A stretch of 64,000 bases of DNA from Thermaerobacter sp. PB12/4term (GTDB lineage: Bacteria; Bacillota; Sulfobacillia; Thermaerobacterales; Thermaerobacteraceae): assembly GCF_003403315.2 (NCBI RefSeq), contig NZ_CP048407.1:2046001-2110000 (forward strand), in the 5' to 3' direction. Below, one piece after another: positions 1 to 7,873 of this stretch (position 1 is the first letter of the stretch; each line of letters begins with the position of its first letter). The notes beneath the pieces are model-generated. The model was not told where the DNA came from and made no database searches. It saw only the letters and a program-made list of their open reading frames with translations. Position numbers and translations under genes: made by a program.

Positions 1-662
1 GTTGTCACCGGTCCACCCGCTCCGGCTGCGCCTGCCGACGTCGCGGAGGTCTTGCGGGTGTCCGCGGCGCCCGCCACCGCGGCGCCTTCCAGACGCATGC
101 GCACCTCCGTGAGCTCCGGCAACGCCGTCACGGCCTCCACCGTGAGGCGACCGGCCCCCCAGCCGGGGACCGCCACCGCCACCGTGACAGGATCCTTCAG
201 AGCCCGAACCCTTTCCCCGGTTCCGTCACGCAGGACGAACCCGGCCCCCGGCAGCCACAGGGCAATGCGCTCCAGGGCGGCTTGCACCACGGCCGGGTGC
301 ATCCAGGCGAGAAGACCGGCCGCAACCAGCGCGGCGGCCGCCACCTTCCACGACCGGGGCCGGAAGAGCGGCGTCGAGCGGTACGATGGGAAGACGCGCG
401 GCGCGGAACGCGACCGGGAGCGCAGCCGGGATCGGGCACCTGCCCCAGGCTCCGTGGATTCGGCCGTCACGGCGCCCGCCACCCGCTGCCGGAGCCGCTC
501 GACGGCGAGCGGGTCGGGAGCGGGTGCCGCCGCCGCCAGGCGCTCCAGCAGGACGTCGCCCACCCGGCCCCGATCCGCGGCCTGCACGCCGAGTTCCTCA
601 AGAAAGGTCGCCTCGTCCGTGGTCCACCGCGGGTGACCGGTTCTGGTGCGTCCTTGTCCCAT
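1..662 (-). CDS. anti-sigma-factor-like membrane protein (partial, runs off left edge)
   Basis: I translated an open minus-strand frame from ATG at 662 to the window edge, 220 codons without a stop. Its ATG shares a base with the TGA of the sigma factor gene upstream, so the two are translationally coupled. The first 100 residues are charged and Arg-rich and presumably cytoplasmic. One hydrophobic segment lies at about residues 107-125, followed by an extracytoplasmic region. The layout (regulatory N-terminus, single membrane span, outer domain, directly behind an ECF-type sigma gene) suggests a membrane anti-sigma factor. No zinc-binding HxxxCxxC motif of the ZAS type is visible, so the family assignment rests on context and topology only. 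The C-terminus is outside the window. Confidence 0.6.
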   Translation of the reverse strand, partial: MGQGRTRTGHPRWTTDEATFLEELGVQAADRGRVGDVLLERLAAAAPAPDPLAVERLRQRVAGAVTAESTEPGAGARSRLRSRSRSAPRVFPSYRSTPLFRPRSWKVAAAALVAAGLLAWMHPAVVQAALERIALWLPGAGFVLRDGTGERVRALKDPVTVAVAVPGWGAGRLTVEAVTALPELTEVRMRLEGAAVAGAADTRKTSATSAGAAGAGGPVT

Positions 663-1471
663 CACGTCCGGTCTCCTTTCCTGTCCGCCGGTTCGGGTGG
701 CTCCATCGCCCGGCGCAGCGCCTGGCGCGCCCGCCAGAGCCGGCTGTCCATGGCGTTCCGCGAGATCCCTGCCTCCCGCGCCATCCGTTCGATGGGTTCT
801 TCCAACCAGTACCGGCGGATCAGCAGGTCCCGTTCCGCCGGGGGGAGGGACTCGAGGGCCATCCGCAGCCGCACCGCCTCGTCCCGCGCCGCCACCAGCT
901 CGGCGGGGTCCGCGGGTGCGACCGGGGCGTGGCCGCCCGAGGGCAAGCCGTAGCCAAGGCCGGACCAAGCCGGGCCGCCAGGCTGGGGCGCGGGATCTGG
1001 GCCCCTTCCCGGACCGGCCCCGACCCGGCGCAGCCACCCGCTGCGACGGCGCAGCTCGCGTTCCAGCTGCCGGCGCCGGTCCAGGGCCGCGTACTTGAGC
1101 AGCATGAAAACCCAGGTCCGGAACCGGCCGCGCGCCGGGTCAAACTCGGCCGCCCGCTGCCATGCGGCCACCAGGGCGTCCGCCGCGACTTCTTCGGCGT
1201 CGGCGTCGGTGCCCGCGGGCCCGAGGATGAGCCGTGCCAGGTACAGCACGGCCCCGCCCAGACGCCGCACCATCTCCGCCACGGCGCCCGGGTCGCCCCG
1301 GCGAATCCGGTCGACCAGGTCCGGTGGAAGGTCGCCGGTCCGGTCCGCCGGAACGGTGGCCGCAGGGGTCAGGGCCACGGGGGCTCGGCCGGCACCGTCC
1401 GGATACGCAGTGGGTTCCTGCGCGTCCGTGACGCCTTCCGGTGACTCCGTGACGCCTTCAGGTGACGCCAT
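662..1471 (-). CDS. ECF-like RNA polymerase sigma factor
   Basis: Sigma-70 family protein of about 269 aa that would direct RNA polymerase to an alternative promoter set. A region 2 domain spans about residues 47-135, with the acidic stretch followed by FRTWVFMLLKYAALDRRRQ, typical of regions 2.2-2.4. Region 4 with its helix-turn-helix lies at about 200-255 (LPPAERDLLIRRYWLEEP, then GISRNAMDSRLWRARQALR). A Pro/Gly-rich linker of about 45 residues separates them, longer than usual. I chose the ATG at 1471; the frame is open to 1579 and an ATG at 1498 is also possible. Just after the start, a 7-residue motif SPEGVTE/D occurs twice. The stop overlaps the start of the anti-sigma-like gene, indicating a two-gene regulatory operon. 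Confidence 0.85.
   Translation of the reverse strand: MASPEGVTESPEGVTDAQEPTAYPDGAGRAPVALTPAATVPADRTGDLPPDLVDRIRRGDPGAVAEMVRRLGGAVLYLARLILGPAGTDADAEEVAADALVAAWQRAAEFDPARGRFRTWVFMLLKYAALDRRRQLERELRRRSGWLRRVGAGPGRGPDPAPQPGGPAWSGLGYGLPSGGHAPVAPADPAELVAARDEAVRLRMALESLPPAERDLLIRRYWLEEPIERMAREAGISRNAMDSRLWRARQALRRAMEPPEPADRKGDRT
1427..1468 (-). repeat. 21-bp direct tandem repeat (2 copies) at sigma factor start
   Basis: Two adjacent 21-bp units (1427-1447 and 1448-1468) differ at only a few bases and encode SPEGVTE and SPEGVTD right after the chosen start codon. This looks like a slippage or duplication product in a tolerant N-terminal tail. Confidence 0.8.
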
Positions 1472-1680
1472 GACGCTTTGCGGTGCCTTGGATCGCATGC
1501 GGAATGGTGGTGGGGTCGCGCCCCCCGCCGGCCCATGAGAGATGGCCCGTCGCCTCCTCGCAGGGCACCCTTCACCCATTTACTACGGCGGTCACCGGAG
1601 TGATCTTGCGAGGGAAGGATCCGGTCGGTGGCATGGGACGGGGCGGGGCGGGGCGGGACTGGCCGCGCGCCTGCGACCCG

Positions 1681-2211
1681 TCAGGCCGCCCGCGTATGGC
1701 GTCCCGAAAATCCCACGATCAGCAGGCAGGTGGCAAAAGCGACGGCGGTCACCAGCACCGCCGCGATGAGGCCCACGGCAGCCATGACAAGGTCGTCTCC
1801 CGGGTACGCCGGCTGGAGACCCGCGAGCCGGTAGGAAAAGGCGGCCGCCAGAAGCAAATACGGGCTGCTGCCCAGGAGTGCCACCCGGACGCTGTGGCGG
1901 CCCCTCACCCGGCAGGCGGCAGCGGTGCATAGCCAAAGGTACACACTGGCAACGACCGCACCGGCCATGACGAGCCAGTGCAAATACGGAACCTGCAGCC
2001 GAACCACGCCCGCCAGCAACGCCAGCGCCGCGCCGAACAGCAGCAGGTTCGATGCCAGCAAGAACCCGCCAGCGCCCGTATCCCGGTGGAACCACGGCAA
2101 CCGTAGCAGGTGACGGGTCAGGCCATGACCCTGCACCCGGTCCACCAGCGATCGCCGGATCCCAACCACCCACAACACCCCGGCAAGACCGGCGAGCAGC
2201 AGGAGAACCAC
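1681..2211 (-). CDS. hypothetical integral membrane protein
   Basis: A protein of about 176 aa that I do not recognise. It has about five hydrophobic segments, beginning at once with VVLLLLAGLAGVLWVVGI, then segments near LLASNLLLFGAALALLAGVV, LVMAGAVVASVYLWLC, VALLGSSPYLLLAAAF and VMAAVGLIAAVLVTAVAFA. The frame extends to an ATG at 2280, but GTG at 2211 is preceded by GGGGAGG at 8 nt spacing and starts the protein at the first membrane segment, so I prefer it. The gene stands alone on the minus strand between the sigma factor and the DinB-like gene. No catalytic motif is seen. Confidence 0.6.
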   Translation of the reverse strand: MVLLLLAGLAGVLWVVGIRRSLVDRVQGHGLTRHLLRLPWFHRDTGAGGFLLASNLLLFGAALALLAGVVRLQVPYLHWLVMAGAVVASVYLWLCTAAACRVRGRHSVRVALLGSSPYLLLAAAFSYRLAGLQPAYPGDDLVMAAVGLIAAVLVTAVAFATCLLIVGFSGRHTRAA

Positions 2212-2407
2212 ACCCTCTCCCTCCCCGATGGGCCGCCCGAGACACGGCACACGTACGGTCACGGCGCGGCAGGAATCCATTCCCCGTAGCCTGGTCCTGT
2301 TGCCGAGTCTGCAGACATCTCCCTCCGCTTGCCAGGGCAGCCGTGCGGGGTGTACCGGTCAGGCTAGGGCCCTGGCCGAAACGACGGGCAGGGGCCGTCG
2401 CAGCCGA

Positions 2408-2923
2408 TCATCGCCTTCGAGGGATGGTGAGACTCCGCCATCGCTCGCCGGCCCTCGCCTTGGCCAAGTAGACGATCTGGCCCACGTGATAGGAGTAGTG
2501 GAACATCTGGCGCTCGATGGCGTCGATGACGGTATGCGGCTCGCCGCGGATGGACACGGTCCGCAGGAGGTCGTCCGGCCCGAGGGCGTCCAGCGCCGCG
2601 AAGACCGCCTGCCATCCCCTCTCCCACCGCTCCAACAGTTCCTGCCGGGGGAGCCGTTCTTCCACGAATTCGGCATCGCGGTCGCGGCCCGGCTTCTCGC
2701 CGTCGGAGGTCAGGAAGTCGGTCCACCGGGAGAGCATGTTGCCGCTCAAGTGCTTGATGATCACCGTGATGCTGTTGGACTCCCCGCCGGAGGACCAGGC
2801 GAGGGCGTCATCGTCGACCTGCGCCAGCGCCCGCTCGGCGAGGTCCTTGATGTAGCGGAAGCGGCTCTTGACGGCCTCGAGGTAGACCTCCGCCACCCGC
2901 CGGCCGTCCACCAGGTCATCCAC
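2408..2923 (-). CDS. DinB-like / DUF1572 family protein
   Basis: A 171-aa protein of the DinB/YfiT-like four-helix superfamily, many of whose members bind a divalent metal with three histidines and act as thiol-dependent transferases or have no known function. Visible features are an N-terminal helix (EVYLEAVKSRFRYIKDLAERAL), the segment ITVIIKHLSGNMLSRWTDFL with one His, and HTVIDAIERQMFHYSYHVGQI with further His residues, matching the usual metal-ligand spacing. DUF1572 proteins typically show the 'KHLSGNMLSRWTDFLT' segment. GTG at 2923 follows GGAGGGAAGGCCC, a good ribosome binding site. The open frame continues upstream through the insertion sequence, but that part is spurious. Confidence 0.85.
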   Translation of the reverse strand: MDDLVDGRRVAEVYLEAVKSRFRYIKDLAERALAQVDDDALAWSSGGESNSITVIIKHLSGNMLSRWTDFLTSDGEKPGRDRDAEFVEERLPRQELLERWERGWQAVFAALDALGPDDLLRTVSIRGEPHTVIDAIERQMFHYSYHVGQIVYLAKARAGERWRSLTIPRRR

Positions 2924-3188
2924 GGGCCTTCCCTCCCCGGTCTGGGAAACATGCACCGCACCTTCCGGCCGCCGGTGCGGCGGCCGGCCGCAAGGGCAGC
3001 GGGGGGTTAGTTGCACATTCCGCTGGGCAGTTCCTGCGCCTCCCGGCCCACCGGGCAGCTGCTGCGCATGGTCGCGATGGAGTGGGCGGTCAAGCTGGCG
3101 GGCTGCCGCGGTTACTTCGTGCTGGACTTGCCCCGGTTTAGTGGACACCCCGATACTTGGGGCGTAAGCCCCGGAAAGGGTGATCCCC

Positions 3189-3485
3189 ATGCCGGCTACC
3201 AAGCCGCCGTATCCTCCCGAGTTCCGGGCCGAAGCCGTCCGCCTCGTCCGGGAGAGTGGGAAGAAGCTCCAGCAGATTGCCGCCGACCTCGGCGTCTCGG
3301 AGGCCAGCCTGCGGAAGTGGGTTCGGCAAGCCGGGATCGACGCGGGGCAGCGCCCCGGGTTGACGACCGCCGAACGGGAGGAACTCAACCGGCTGCGGCG
3401 GGAGAACCGGATCCTGCGGGAGGAGCGTGAAATCCTAAAAAAAGCCGCAGCCTTTTTTGCCCAGGAGAGCCGACGGAACCGGTGA
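3189..3485 (+). CDS. IS3-family transposase OrfA
   Basis: A protein of about 98 aa with the IS3 OrfA layout: an N-terminal helix-turn-helix (KLQQIAADLGVSEASLRKWV) that binds the terminal repeats, and a leucine-zipper-like helix (ELNRLRRENRILREEREILK) for oligomerisation. ATG at 3189 lies 8 nt after GGAAAGG; an in-frame GTG at 3180 is an alternative. Near the 3' end there is an A7 run at 3437-3443 in the context CTA AAA AAA GCC, a classical slippery site for programmed -1 frameshifting. The -1 frame is open from there into orfB, so an OrfAB fusion transposase is expected. OrfA's TGA overlaps the GTG of orfB. Confidence 0.92.
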   Translation: MPATKPPYPPEFRAEAVRLVRESGKKLQQIAADLGVSEASLRKWVRQAGIDAGQRPGLTTAEREELNRLRRENRILREEREILKKAAAFFAQESRRNR

Positions 3486-4383
3486 CCGTGTTTCGGTTCA
3501 TCGAGCAGGAGAAGGCCCACCATCCGGTGGCCACGCTGTGCCGTGTCCTGGGCGTCTCGACGAGTGGCTATTACGCATGGCGGCAACGGGGTGCCTCCAG
3601 ACGGTCCCAGGAGGACGCGGATTTGAGCCAGCGGATCCGGCTCATCCATGCTGGCAGCCGGGGCACGTATGGCGCGCCCCGCATCCATGCAGAGCTGCGG
3701 TTGACGCATGGGGTCCGCTGTGGTCGGAAGCGGGTCGCCCGGCTGATGCGGGCTATGGGGCTGGCCGGCGTGCACCGGCGCCGGACCCGGGGGATCACAC
3801 TCCGGGATCCCCGCCGCCCCGTCTACCCTGATCGGCTGGGTCGGCAGTTTGTGCCCGATGCCCCCAACCGGGTGTGGGTGGCGGACCTCACGCAGCATCG
3901 CACGGAGGAAGGCTGGCTGTACCTGGCCACGGTGGTGGATGCCTTCTCCCGCGCCGTGGTGGGCTGGGCCATGGGGACCGGCCCGTGGCGGAGTTGGTGG
4001 TCGACGCCGTCACCATGGCGGTACGGCGTCGCCGGCCGGGGCCCGGTCTGATCCACCACTCGGACCATGGCGTGCAATACACCTCGCTGGCATTCACCCG
4101 CCGCTTGGAGGTCCTGGGCATCGCCGGATCAATGGGTTCCGTGGGCGATGCGCTGGACAACGCGATGGCGGAGAGTTTCTACGCGACCCTGCAACGGGAG
4201 CTCCTCGACCGCCAAGCCTGGGCCACACGGGATCAACTGCGCATGGCGATCTTCGAGTACGTCGAAGGGTTCTACAACCGGCGGCGGCGTCACTCGGCAC
4301 TTGGTTACCTCTCGCCCTACGAGTACGAGGAGCGTTGGATCCAGGAGCGAAAGGCTCAGCCACAGGAAGGGGTTGTCGCGTAA
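3482..4383 (+). pseudogene. IS3-family transposase OrfB, frameshifted
   Basis: The catalytic half of the transposase. The first frame (3482 to about 3980) has the HTH_21 region (GTYGAPRIHAELR) and the first catalytic Asp in WVADLT. The rest of the rve/DDE domain (GLIHHSDHGVQYTS with the second Asp, and DNAMAESFYATLQREL with the Glu) continues in another frame to 4383. The break is at a G run: four Gs are present near 3971-3974 where five would give the family sequence GWAMGDRPVAEL. This is a 1-nt deletion or a sequencing error, not a recognised programmed site. With it, no intact transposase can be made. Confidence 0.85.
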
Positions 4384-4667
4384 GCCTCAACCTGTCCACG
4401 AAACCGGGTCAACTTCAGTGCCGCCATCGCCTCGCCGCGGATCCTAATCCCGCTCCCGGGAATAGACCAGCGGGAGGACGACAGCGTCCGCGCCCCCGAG
4501 GCGCTCCGGCCGTACATGGGTGGCCTAAATACGCTGGTCCCGTCACGTTGCGCGGACAACCGTGCGGGCAGGCATTCGCACCTTGACCGGGAATCTCTGT
4601 AACGAAAACCTGCGTCGAAGCGGTGCACGACCGCCAGTGCGGATTGCAACAGGGGGAGGCGAACAAG

Positions 4668-5492
4668 GTGCTACCGCCAGGTACGCTGCAGGACCGCGTC
4701 GCCATCGTCACCGGGGGAGGAACCGGCCTCGGCAAGGCCATGGCCCTGGAGTTCACCCGCCTGGGAGCCCGGGTCGTCCTGGCCAGCCGCAAGCCGGAGA
4801 ACCTGGAGAAGGCCGCCGCCGAGATCGCCGAACGGGGCGGCGAGGCCTTGACCGTCCCCACCGACGTCCGCGACCCCGAGCAGGTCGACCGGATGGTCCA
4901 GGCCGCCCTGGATCGCTTTGGCCGGATCGACATCCTGGTCAACAACGCCGCCGGTAACTTCGTCTGCCCCGCCGAGGAGCTCTCGATCAACGGGTGGAAC
5001 GCTGTCGTCAACATCGTGCTGCACGGGACCTTCTACTGCACGCGGGCCGTCGCCCGGCACTGGATCGCCCAGGGCCGGGGCGGCAACATCCTGAACATCA
5101 TCGCCACTTACGCCTGGACAGGCGGGCCCGGCACGGTCCACTCGGCAGCGGCCAAGGCGGGCGTCCTGGCCATGACCCGCACCCTGGCCGTGGAGTGGGC
5201 ACCCAAGGGGATCCGGGTCAACTGCATCGCCCCTGGGCCCGTCGACGGCACGGGCGCCGCGCCCCAGCTCTGGCCCACGGAAGAGGTCCGGCAGGCGGTG
5301 CTGCGCTCCATCCCCCTGGGCCGCATGGGCCGGCCGGAGGAGATCGCCCACGCCGCGGCCTACCTGGTGTCCGACTACGCCGGGTTCATCACCGGCGAGG
5401 TGCTGACCATCGACGGCGGGCAGTGGCTGGGGCGGGGCGTGTTCAAGGGAACTCCGCGGGCCGGGTCCACCGCGTCGGAGTCCGGGACATGA
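4668..5492 (+). CDS. short-chain dehydrogenase, 2,4-dienoyl-CoA-reductase-like
   Basis: A 274-aa SDR oxidoreductase with a Rossmann fold. The nucleotide-binding motif TGGGTGLG is at residues 15-22 and NNAAG at 92-96. The usual YxxxK is replaced by SAAAK (Ser159, Lys163), but Tyr148 lies exactly 15 residues before the Lys. That matches the Tyr199/Ser210/Lys214 arrangement of 2,4-dienoyl-CoA reductase, as does the neighbouring segment AWTGGPGTVHSAAAKAGV. It would act in beta-oxidation of unsaturated fatty acyl-CoAs. GTG at 4668 is preceded by GGGGGAGG; the frame stays open to 4623 but without a good site. It lies directly downstream of the IS scar and upstream of a NUDIX gene. Confidence 0.85.
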   Translation: MLPPGTLQDRVAIVTGGGTGLGKAMALEFTRLGARVVLASRKPENLEKAAAEIAERGGEALTVPTDVRDPEQVDRMVQAALDRFGRIDILVNNAAGNFVCPAEELSINGWNAVVNIVLHGTFYCTRAVARHWIAQGRGGNILNIIATYAWTGGPGTVHSAAAKAGVLAMTRTLAVEWAPKGIRVNCIAPGPVDGTGAAPQLWPTEEVRQAVLRSIPLGRMGRPEEIAHAAAYLVSDYAGFITGEVLTIDGGQWLGRGVFKGTPRAGSTASESGT

Positions 5493-5627
5493 AGCCGGCA
5501 CCGGGTGGAACCGGCGGCGCCTGAGGCGCGGGCCTGAGGCGTGGCGGCGGGTTCGTCCGCCGGTCCCGCGCCGGGCCGTTCCGTCGGAACCCAGGGACGT
5601 CGCCGCAGGGGAGGACCGGAGGAGCCC

Positions 5628-6878
5628 ATGGAGCACGCCGCCGGTTGGGAAACCATCGTCGCCGAGGTCACGGAGGACGCCATCGCCATCGAGGTGCGTT
5701 GGGGGAGGGAGGTCTTCTACGTCGAGGTCTCGGGCGGTGACGTGCGCTACCGGGAGACCACCCGCTGGGACCGCAACGCCTCGTATATCGAGAATCTGTT
5801 CGACCTCGGCAAACTTGTGCAGCATCTTCGGACCGCGCACGCATCCCTGCGGGGTCGTTCCGTTCTGGCCGAGCTGCGGTTCGACAACCACCAGATGGCC
5901 GTCGTCCGCTGGAGGCAACGGCCCGCAGCGAGCCGGATCCCCTGGACGGTTGAACAGCGATGGTCGCAACGGGCAGCCGACTATGAGAAATGTAGCGAGA
6001 CCCGTTTCGTGTGGGGCGCGTTCGACTGCGAGGGCGTGGTGTGGAACAGCGACGAATGGAACCCGGAGGAACCGGCCGGCGACGGTCGCAAGGGCCCGTT
6101 GGTGCTTCTGACCGGACAGCATCCCGTCTGGGCGGATGGGAGACTGGCTTCCCTTCTCCGGCAGGGCCGGCAAGTCGTGCTGCTGGATTCCGAAGACGGG
6201 TTTCGCCTGGCCGAGCGGAGGGATCGGCTTCCTCCCCCGGGTGTCCCGAAGCACCACTTTGGATACATGTCCGTCGCCTGGCTGCCCCCCCAAACGCTCC
6301 TGGGCAGGGTCGTCCGGGTGATCTCCGACGGGCACCAGGGCGTCCTCCTGCTGCCTCGTGCGGAAGCAGGCGACGGTAGGGCGCCTCATGCCACCCATGA
6401 CCGCCGCCGCACCGACCTGTTGCCGGCCGCCCGGCGCCGGGTGACGTTGACCCCCGTGGCGAGGGACGTCGTACCCTCGTTCGAGCAGGTCACCAGCGTG
6501 GGGGTCGTCGCCTTCACCGCGGAGGGGAAGGTCGTCGTCACCCTGCAATCCCGGGGTTTCGACATACCGGGGGGCCATGTCCAGCTGGGCGACCGGACGC
6601 TGGAGGAAACGGCGCGAAGAGAGGCCCTTGAGGAAGCCAGGGTGACTCTGGGGAAGGTCGAGTACCTGGGCGCACTGCGCTCGAACTACTACACGGTGCC
6701 TACCTACATCGTGCTGATGGCGGCGATGGTGGACCAGGTCCTTCCCTTCGAACCGACGCCATGCCATAGGCTGCGGCTGTTCTTGACCCCGGAGCAATTC
6801 GGCTCCGTGTACTCGGCGGGTGACCGGGAGCGGATGCAGAAGGCGGTCAACCAGGCCCGGGCCTTGCTGTTCCCGTGA
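5628..6878 (+). CDS. NUDIX hydrolase-domain protein with long unknown N-terminal region
   Basis: A 416-aa protein. The last 130 residues form a NUDIX fold with a box at about 315-340 (GGHVQLGDRTLEETARREAL, then EEA). Against GX5EX7REUXEEXGU it has Asp in place of the first Glu, one extra residue, and Arg instead of the last Gly. The REALEE metal-binding core is kept, so activity is plausible but not assured. The first 285 residues do not match a family I know; they hold several Trp-rich patches (RWDRNASYIENLFDLGKL, AFDCEGVVWNSDEWNPEEP). ATG at 5628 follows GGAGGAGCCC; the frame extends to 5541 without support. Substrate unknown. Confidence 0.7.
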   Translation: MEHAAGWETIVAEVTEDAIAIEVRWGREVFYVEVSGGDVRYRETTRWDRNASYIENLFDLGKLVQHLRTAHASLRGRSVLAELRFDNHQMAVVRWRQRPAASRIPWTVEQRWSQRAADYEKCSETRFVWGAFDCEGVVWNSDEWNPEEPAGDGRKGPLVLLTGQHPVWADGRLASLLRQGRQVVLLDSEDGFRLAERRDRLPPPGVPKHHFGYMSVAWLPPQTLLGRVVRVISDGHQGVLLLPRAEAGDGRAPHATHDRRRTDLLPAARRRVTLTPVARDVVPSFEQVTSVGVVAFTAEGKVVVTLQSRGFDIPGGHVQLGDRTLEETARREALEEARVTLGKVEYLGALRSNYYTVPTYIVLMAAMVDQVLPFEPTPCHRLRLFLTPEQFGSVYSAGDRERMQKAVNQARALLFP

Positions 6879-6920
6879 TGCCGCGCGGTCCCCAAACTGC
6901 CGCTGGAGGAGCGATCAGCC

Positions 6921-7673
6921 GTGCGCGTCGCCCTGTTCATCACCTGTCTCTGTGACCTGTTCTTCCCCGAGGTCGGCGAGAGCACCGTCCGGCTGCTGCG
7001 CCGGCTGGGCATCGAGGTCACATTCCCCGCCGGGCAGACCTGCTGCGGCCAGCCGGCCTACAACACGGGCTACACCGCCGAGGCCCGGGACGTGGCCCGC
7101 AACCTGATCGAGGCCTTCGAGCGGGAGGCACCGGACCTGCCGGTGGTGACCCCGTCGGGCTCCTGCGCCGCCATGATCCGCCACCACTACCCGCGGCTCT
7201 TCGCCGGCGATCCGGCCTGGGCCGCCCGGGCCGCGGCCTTCGCCGAGCGGGTGTACGAGCTGTCGGAGTTCATCGTCCACGTGCTGGGCCGGAAGGACCT
7301 GGGCGCTCGTTACCCCGCCGTCGCCACCTTCCACCGCTCCTGCCACATGGCGCGGGGACTGGGCCGCGTGGAGGAACCCCTGGCCCTCCTGCAGGCGGTG
7401 GAGGGGTTGGAGCTGGTGGACCTCCCCCACCCCGGCGAGTGCTGCGGCTTCGGCGGCACCTTCGCCGTGAAGATGGCGGAACTCTCGACGGCCATGGTCG
7501 ACGCCAAGGTCCAGGCCGTCGAGGACACCGGCGCCCAGCTGCTGGTCGGCTGCGACGTGGGCTGCCTCATGCACATCGGTGGGCGGCTGCGGCGCCTGGG
7601 CCGGCCGGTGCGGGTTCTTCACCTGGCGCAGCTTCTCGATGAGGCCACCCGGCCCGCCCGGCAGACGGCATAG
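6921..7673 (+). CDS. lutA: LutA-type (Fe-S)-binding lactate utilisation protein
   Basis: A 250-aa protein with two cysteine-rich CCG domains, each shown by CCG motifs (CCGQPAYN near residue 34 and CCGFGGTF near 173) plus single Cys residues (SGSCAAM, RSCHM, GCDVGCLMHI). This is the LutA/YkgE family, the Fe-S subunit that works with LutB and LutC in oxidation of L-lactate to pyruvate in Bacillus. The length is normal. GTG at 6921 follows GGAGGAGCGATCAGCC. It is the first gene of the lut set; the LutB-LutC fusion starts 200 bp downstream. No LldR-type regulator or lactate permease is present in the window. Confidence 0.92.
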   Translation: MRVALFITCLCDLFFPEVGESTVRLLRRLGIEVTFPAGQTCCGQPAYNTGYTAEARDVARNLIEAFEREAPDLPVVTPSGSCAAMIRHHYPRLFAGDPAWAARAAAFAERVYELSEFIVHVLGRKDLGARYPAVATFHRSCHMARGLGRVEEPLALLQAVEGLELVDLPHPGECCGFGGTFAVKMAELSTAMVDAKVQAVEDTGAQLLVGCDVGCLMHIGGRLRRLGRPVRVLHLAQLLDEATRPARQTA

Positions 7674-7873
7674 GCTCCTGAGGAGGCGCCGCCCTGGTCC
7701 GGCCGGAACGGCCGGCGGCACCGCCCCGGCCGACAGCCCCGGCGCCTGGAATGCAGGAGACGGCCTGCAGCCCCCGTCCGGAGGCTCGCAGAGCCGGCTA
7801 ACAATCGGCCGCCGTCCGCCGGGTTCGTCCGGCGGGTGACCCCTTGACCGACGTACCGGGGGAGGAACCGGCC

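Larger units (their letters stand above)
3129..4411 (+). mobile_element. IS3-family insertion sequence, about 1.28 kb, with 3-bp target duplication
   Basis: The left end reads TGCCCCGGTTTAGTGGACA and the right end, read inward, TGACCCGGTTTCGTGGACA: terminal inverted repeats with two mismatches over 19 bp, starting TG as IS3 elements do. The direct repeat ACT lies immediately outside both ends (3126-3128 and 4412-4414). Inside are orfA and orfB in the -1 arrangement of the family. The transposase frame has a second, non-programmed frameshift, so the copy is probably inactive. Confidence 0.93.
3011..4602 (+). pseudogene. short ORF split by the IS3-family element
   Basis: The left part (3011-3128, TTG start after an in-frame TAG) and the right part (4415-4602) join in frame when the element at 3129-4411 and one copy of the 3-bp duplication are removed, giving an uninterrupted 101-codon frame ending at TAA 4600. 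The left half contains GQLLRMVAMEWAVKLAGC. I do not recognise the product. In-frame restoration across the excision point is a weak argument (chance one in three, then 61 further stop-free codons in GC-rich DNA) that this was a real gene. It may also be non-coding DNA. Confidence 0.35.

Noticed and set aside
3437-3443. A7 run as a possible sequencing error
   Set aside because: It is the programmed -1 slippery site expected in IS3-family orfA-orfB; the -1 frame is open into orfB.
2408-3898. 496-codon minus-strand frame running through the IS element into the DinB-like gene
   Set aside because: Only the last 171 codons are protein-like; the rest is antisense to the transposase. GTG 2923 with a good ribosome binding site is the real start.
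4671-6797. 708-codon open frame on the minus strand opposite the SDR and NUDIX genes
   Set aside because: It mirrors real genes on the other strand; composition is an antisense artefact of GC-rich codons with no recognisable domain.
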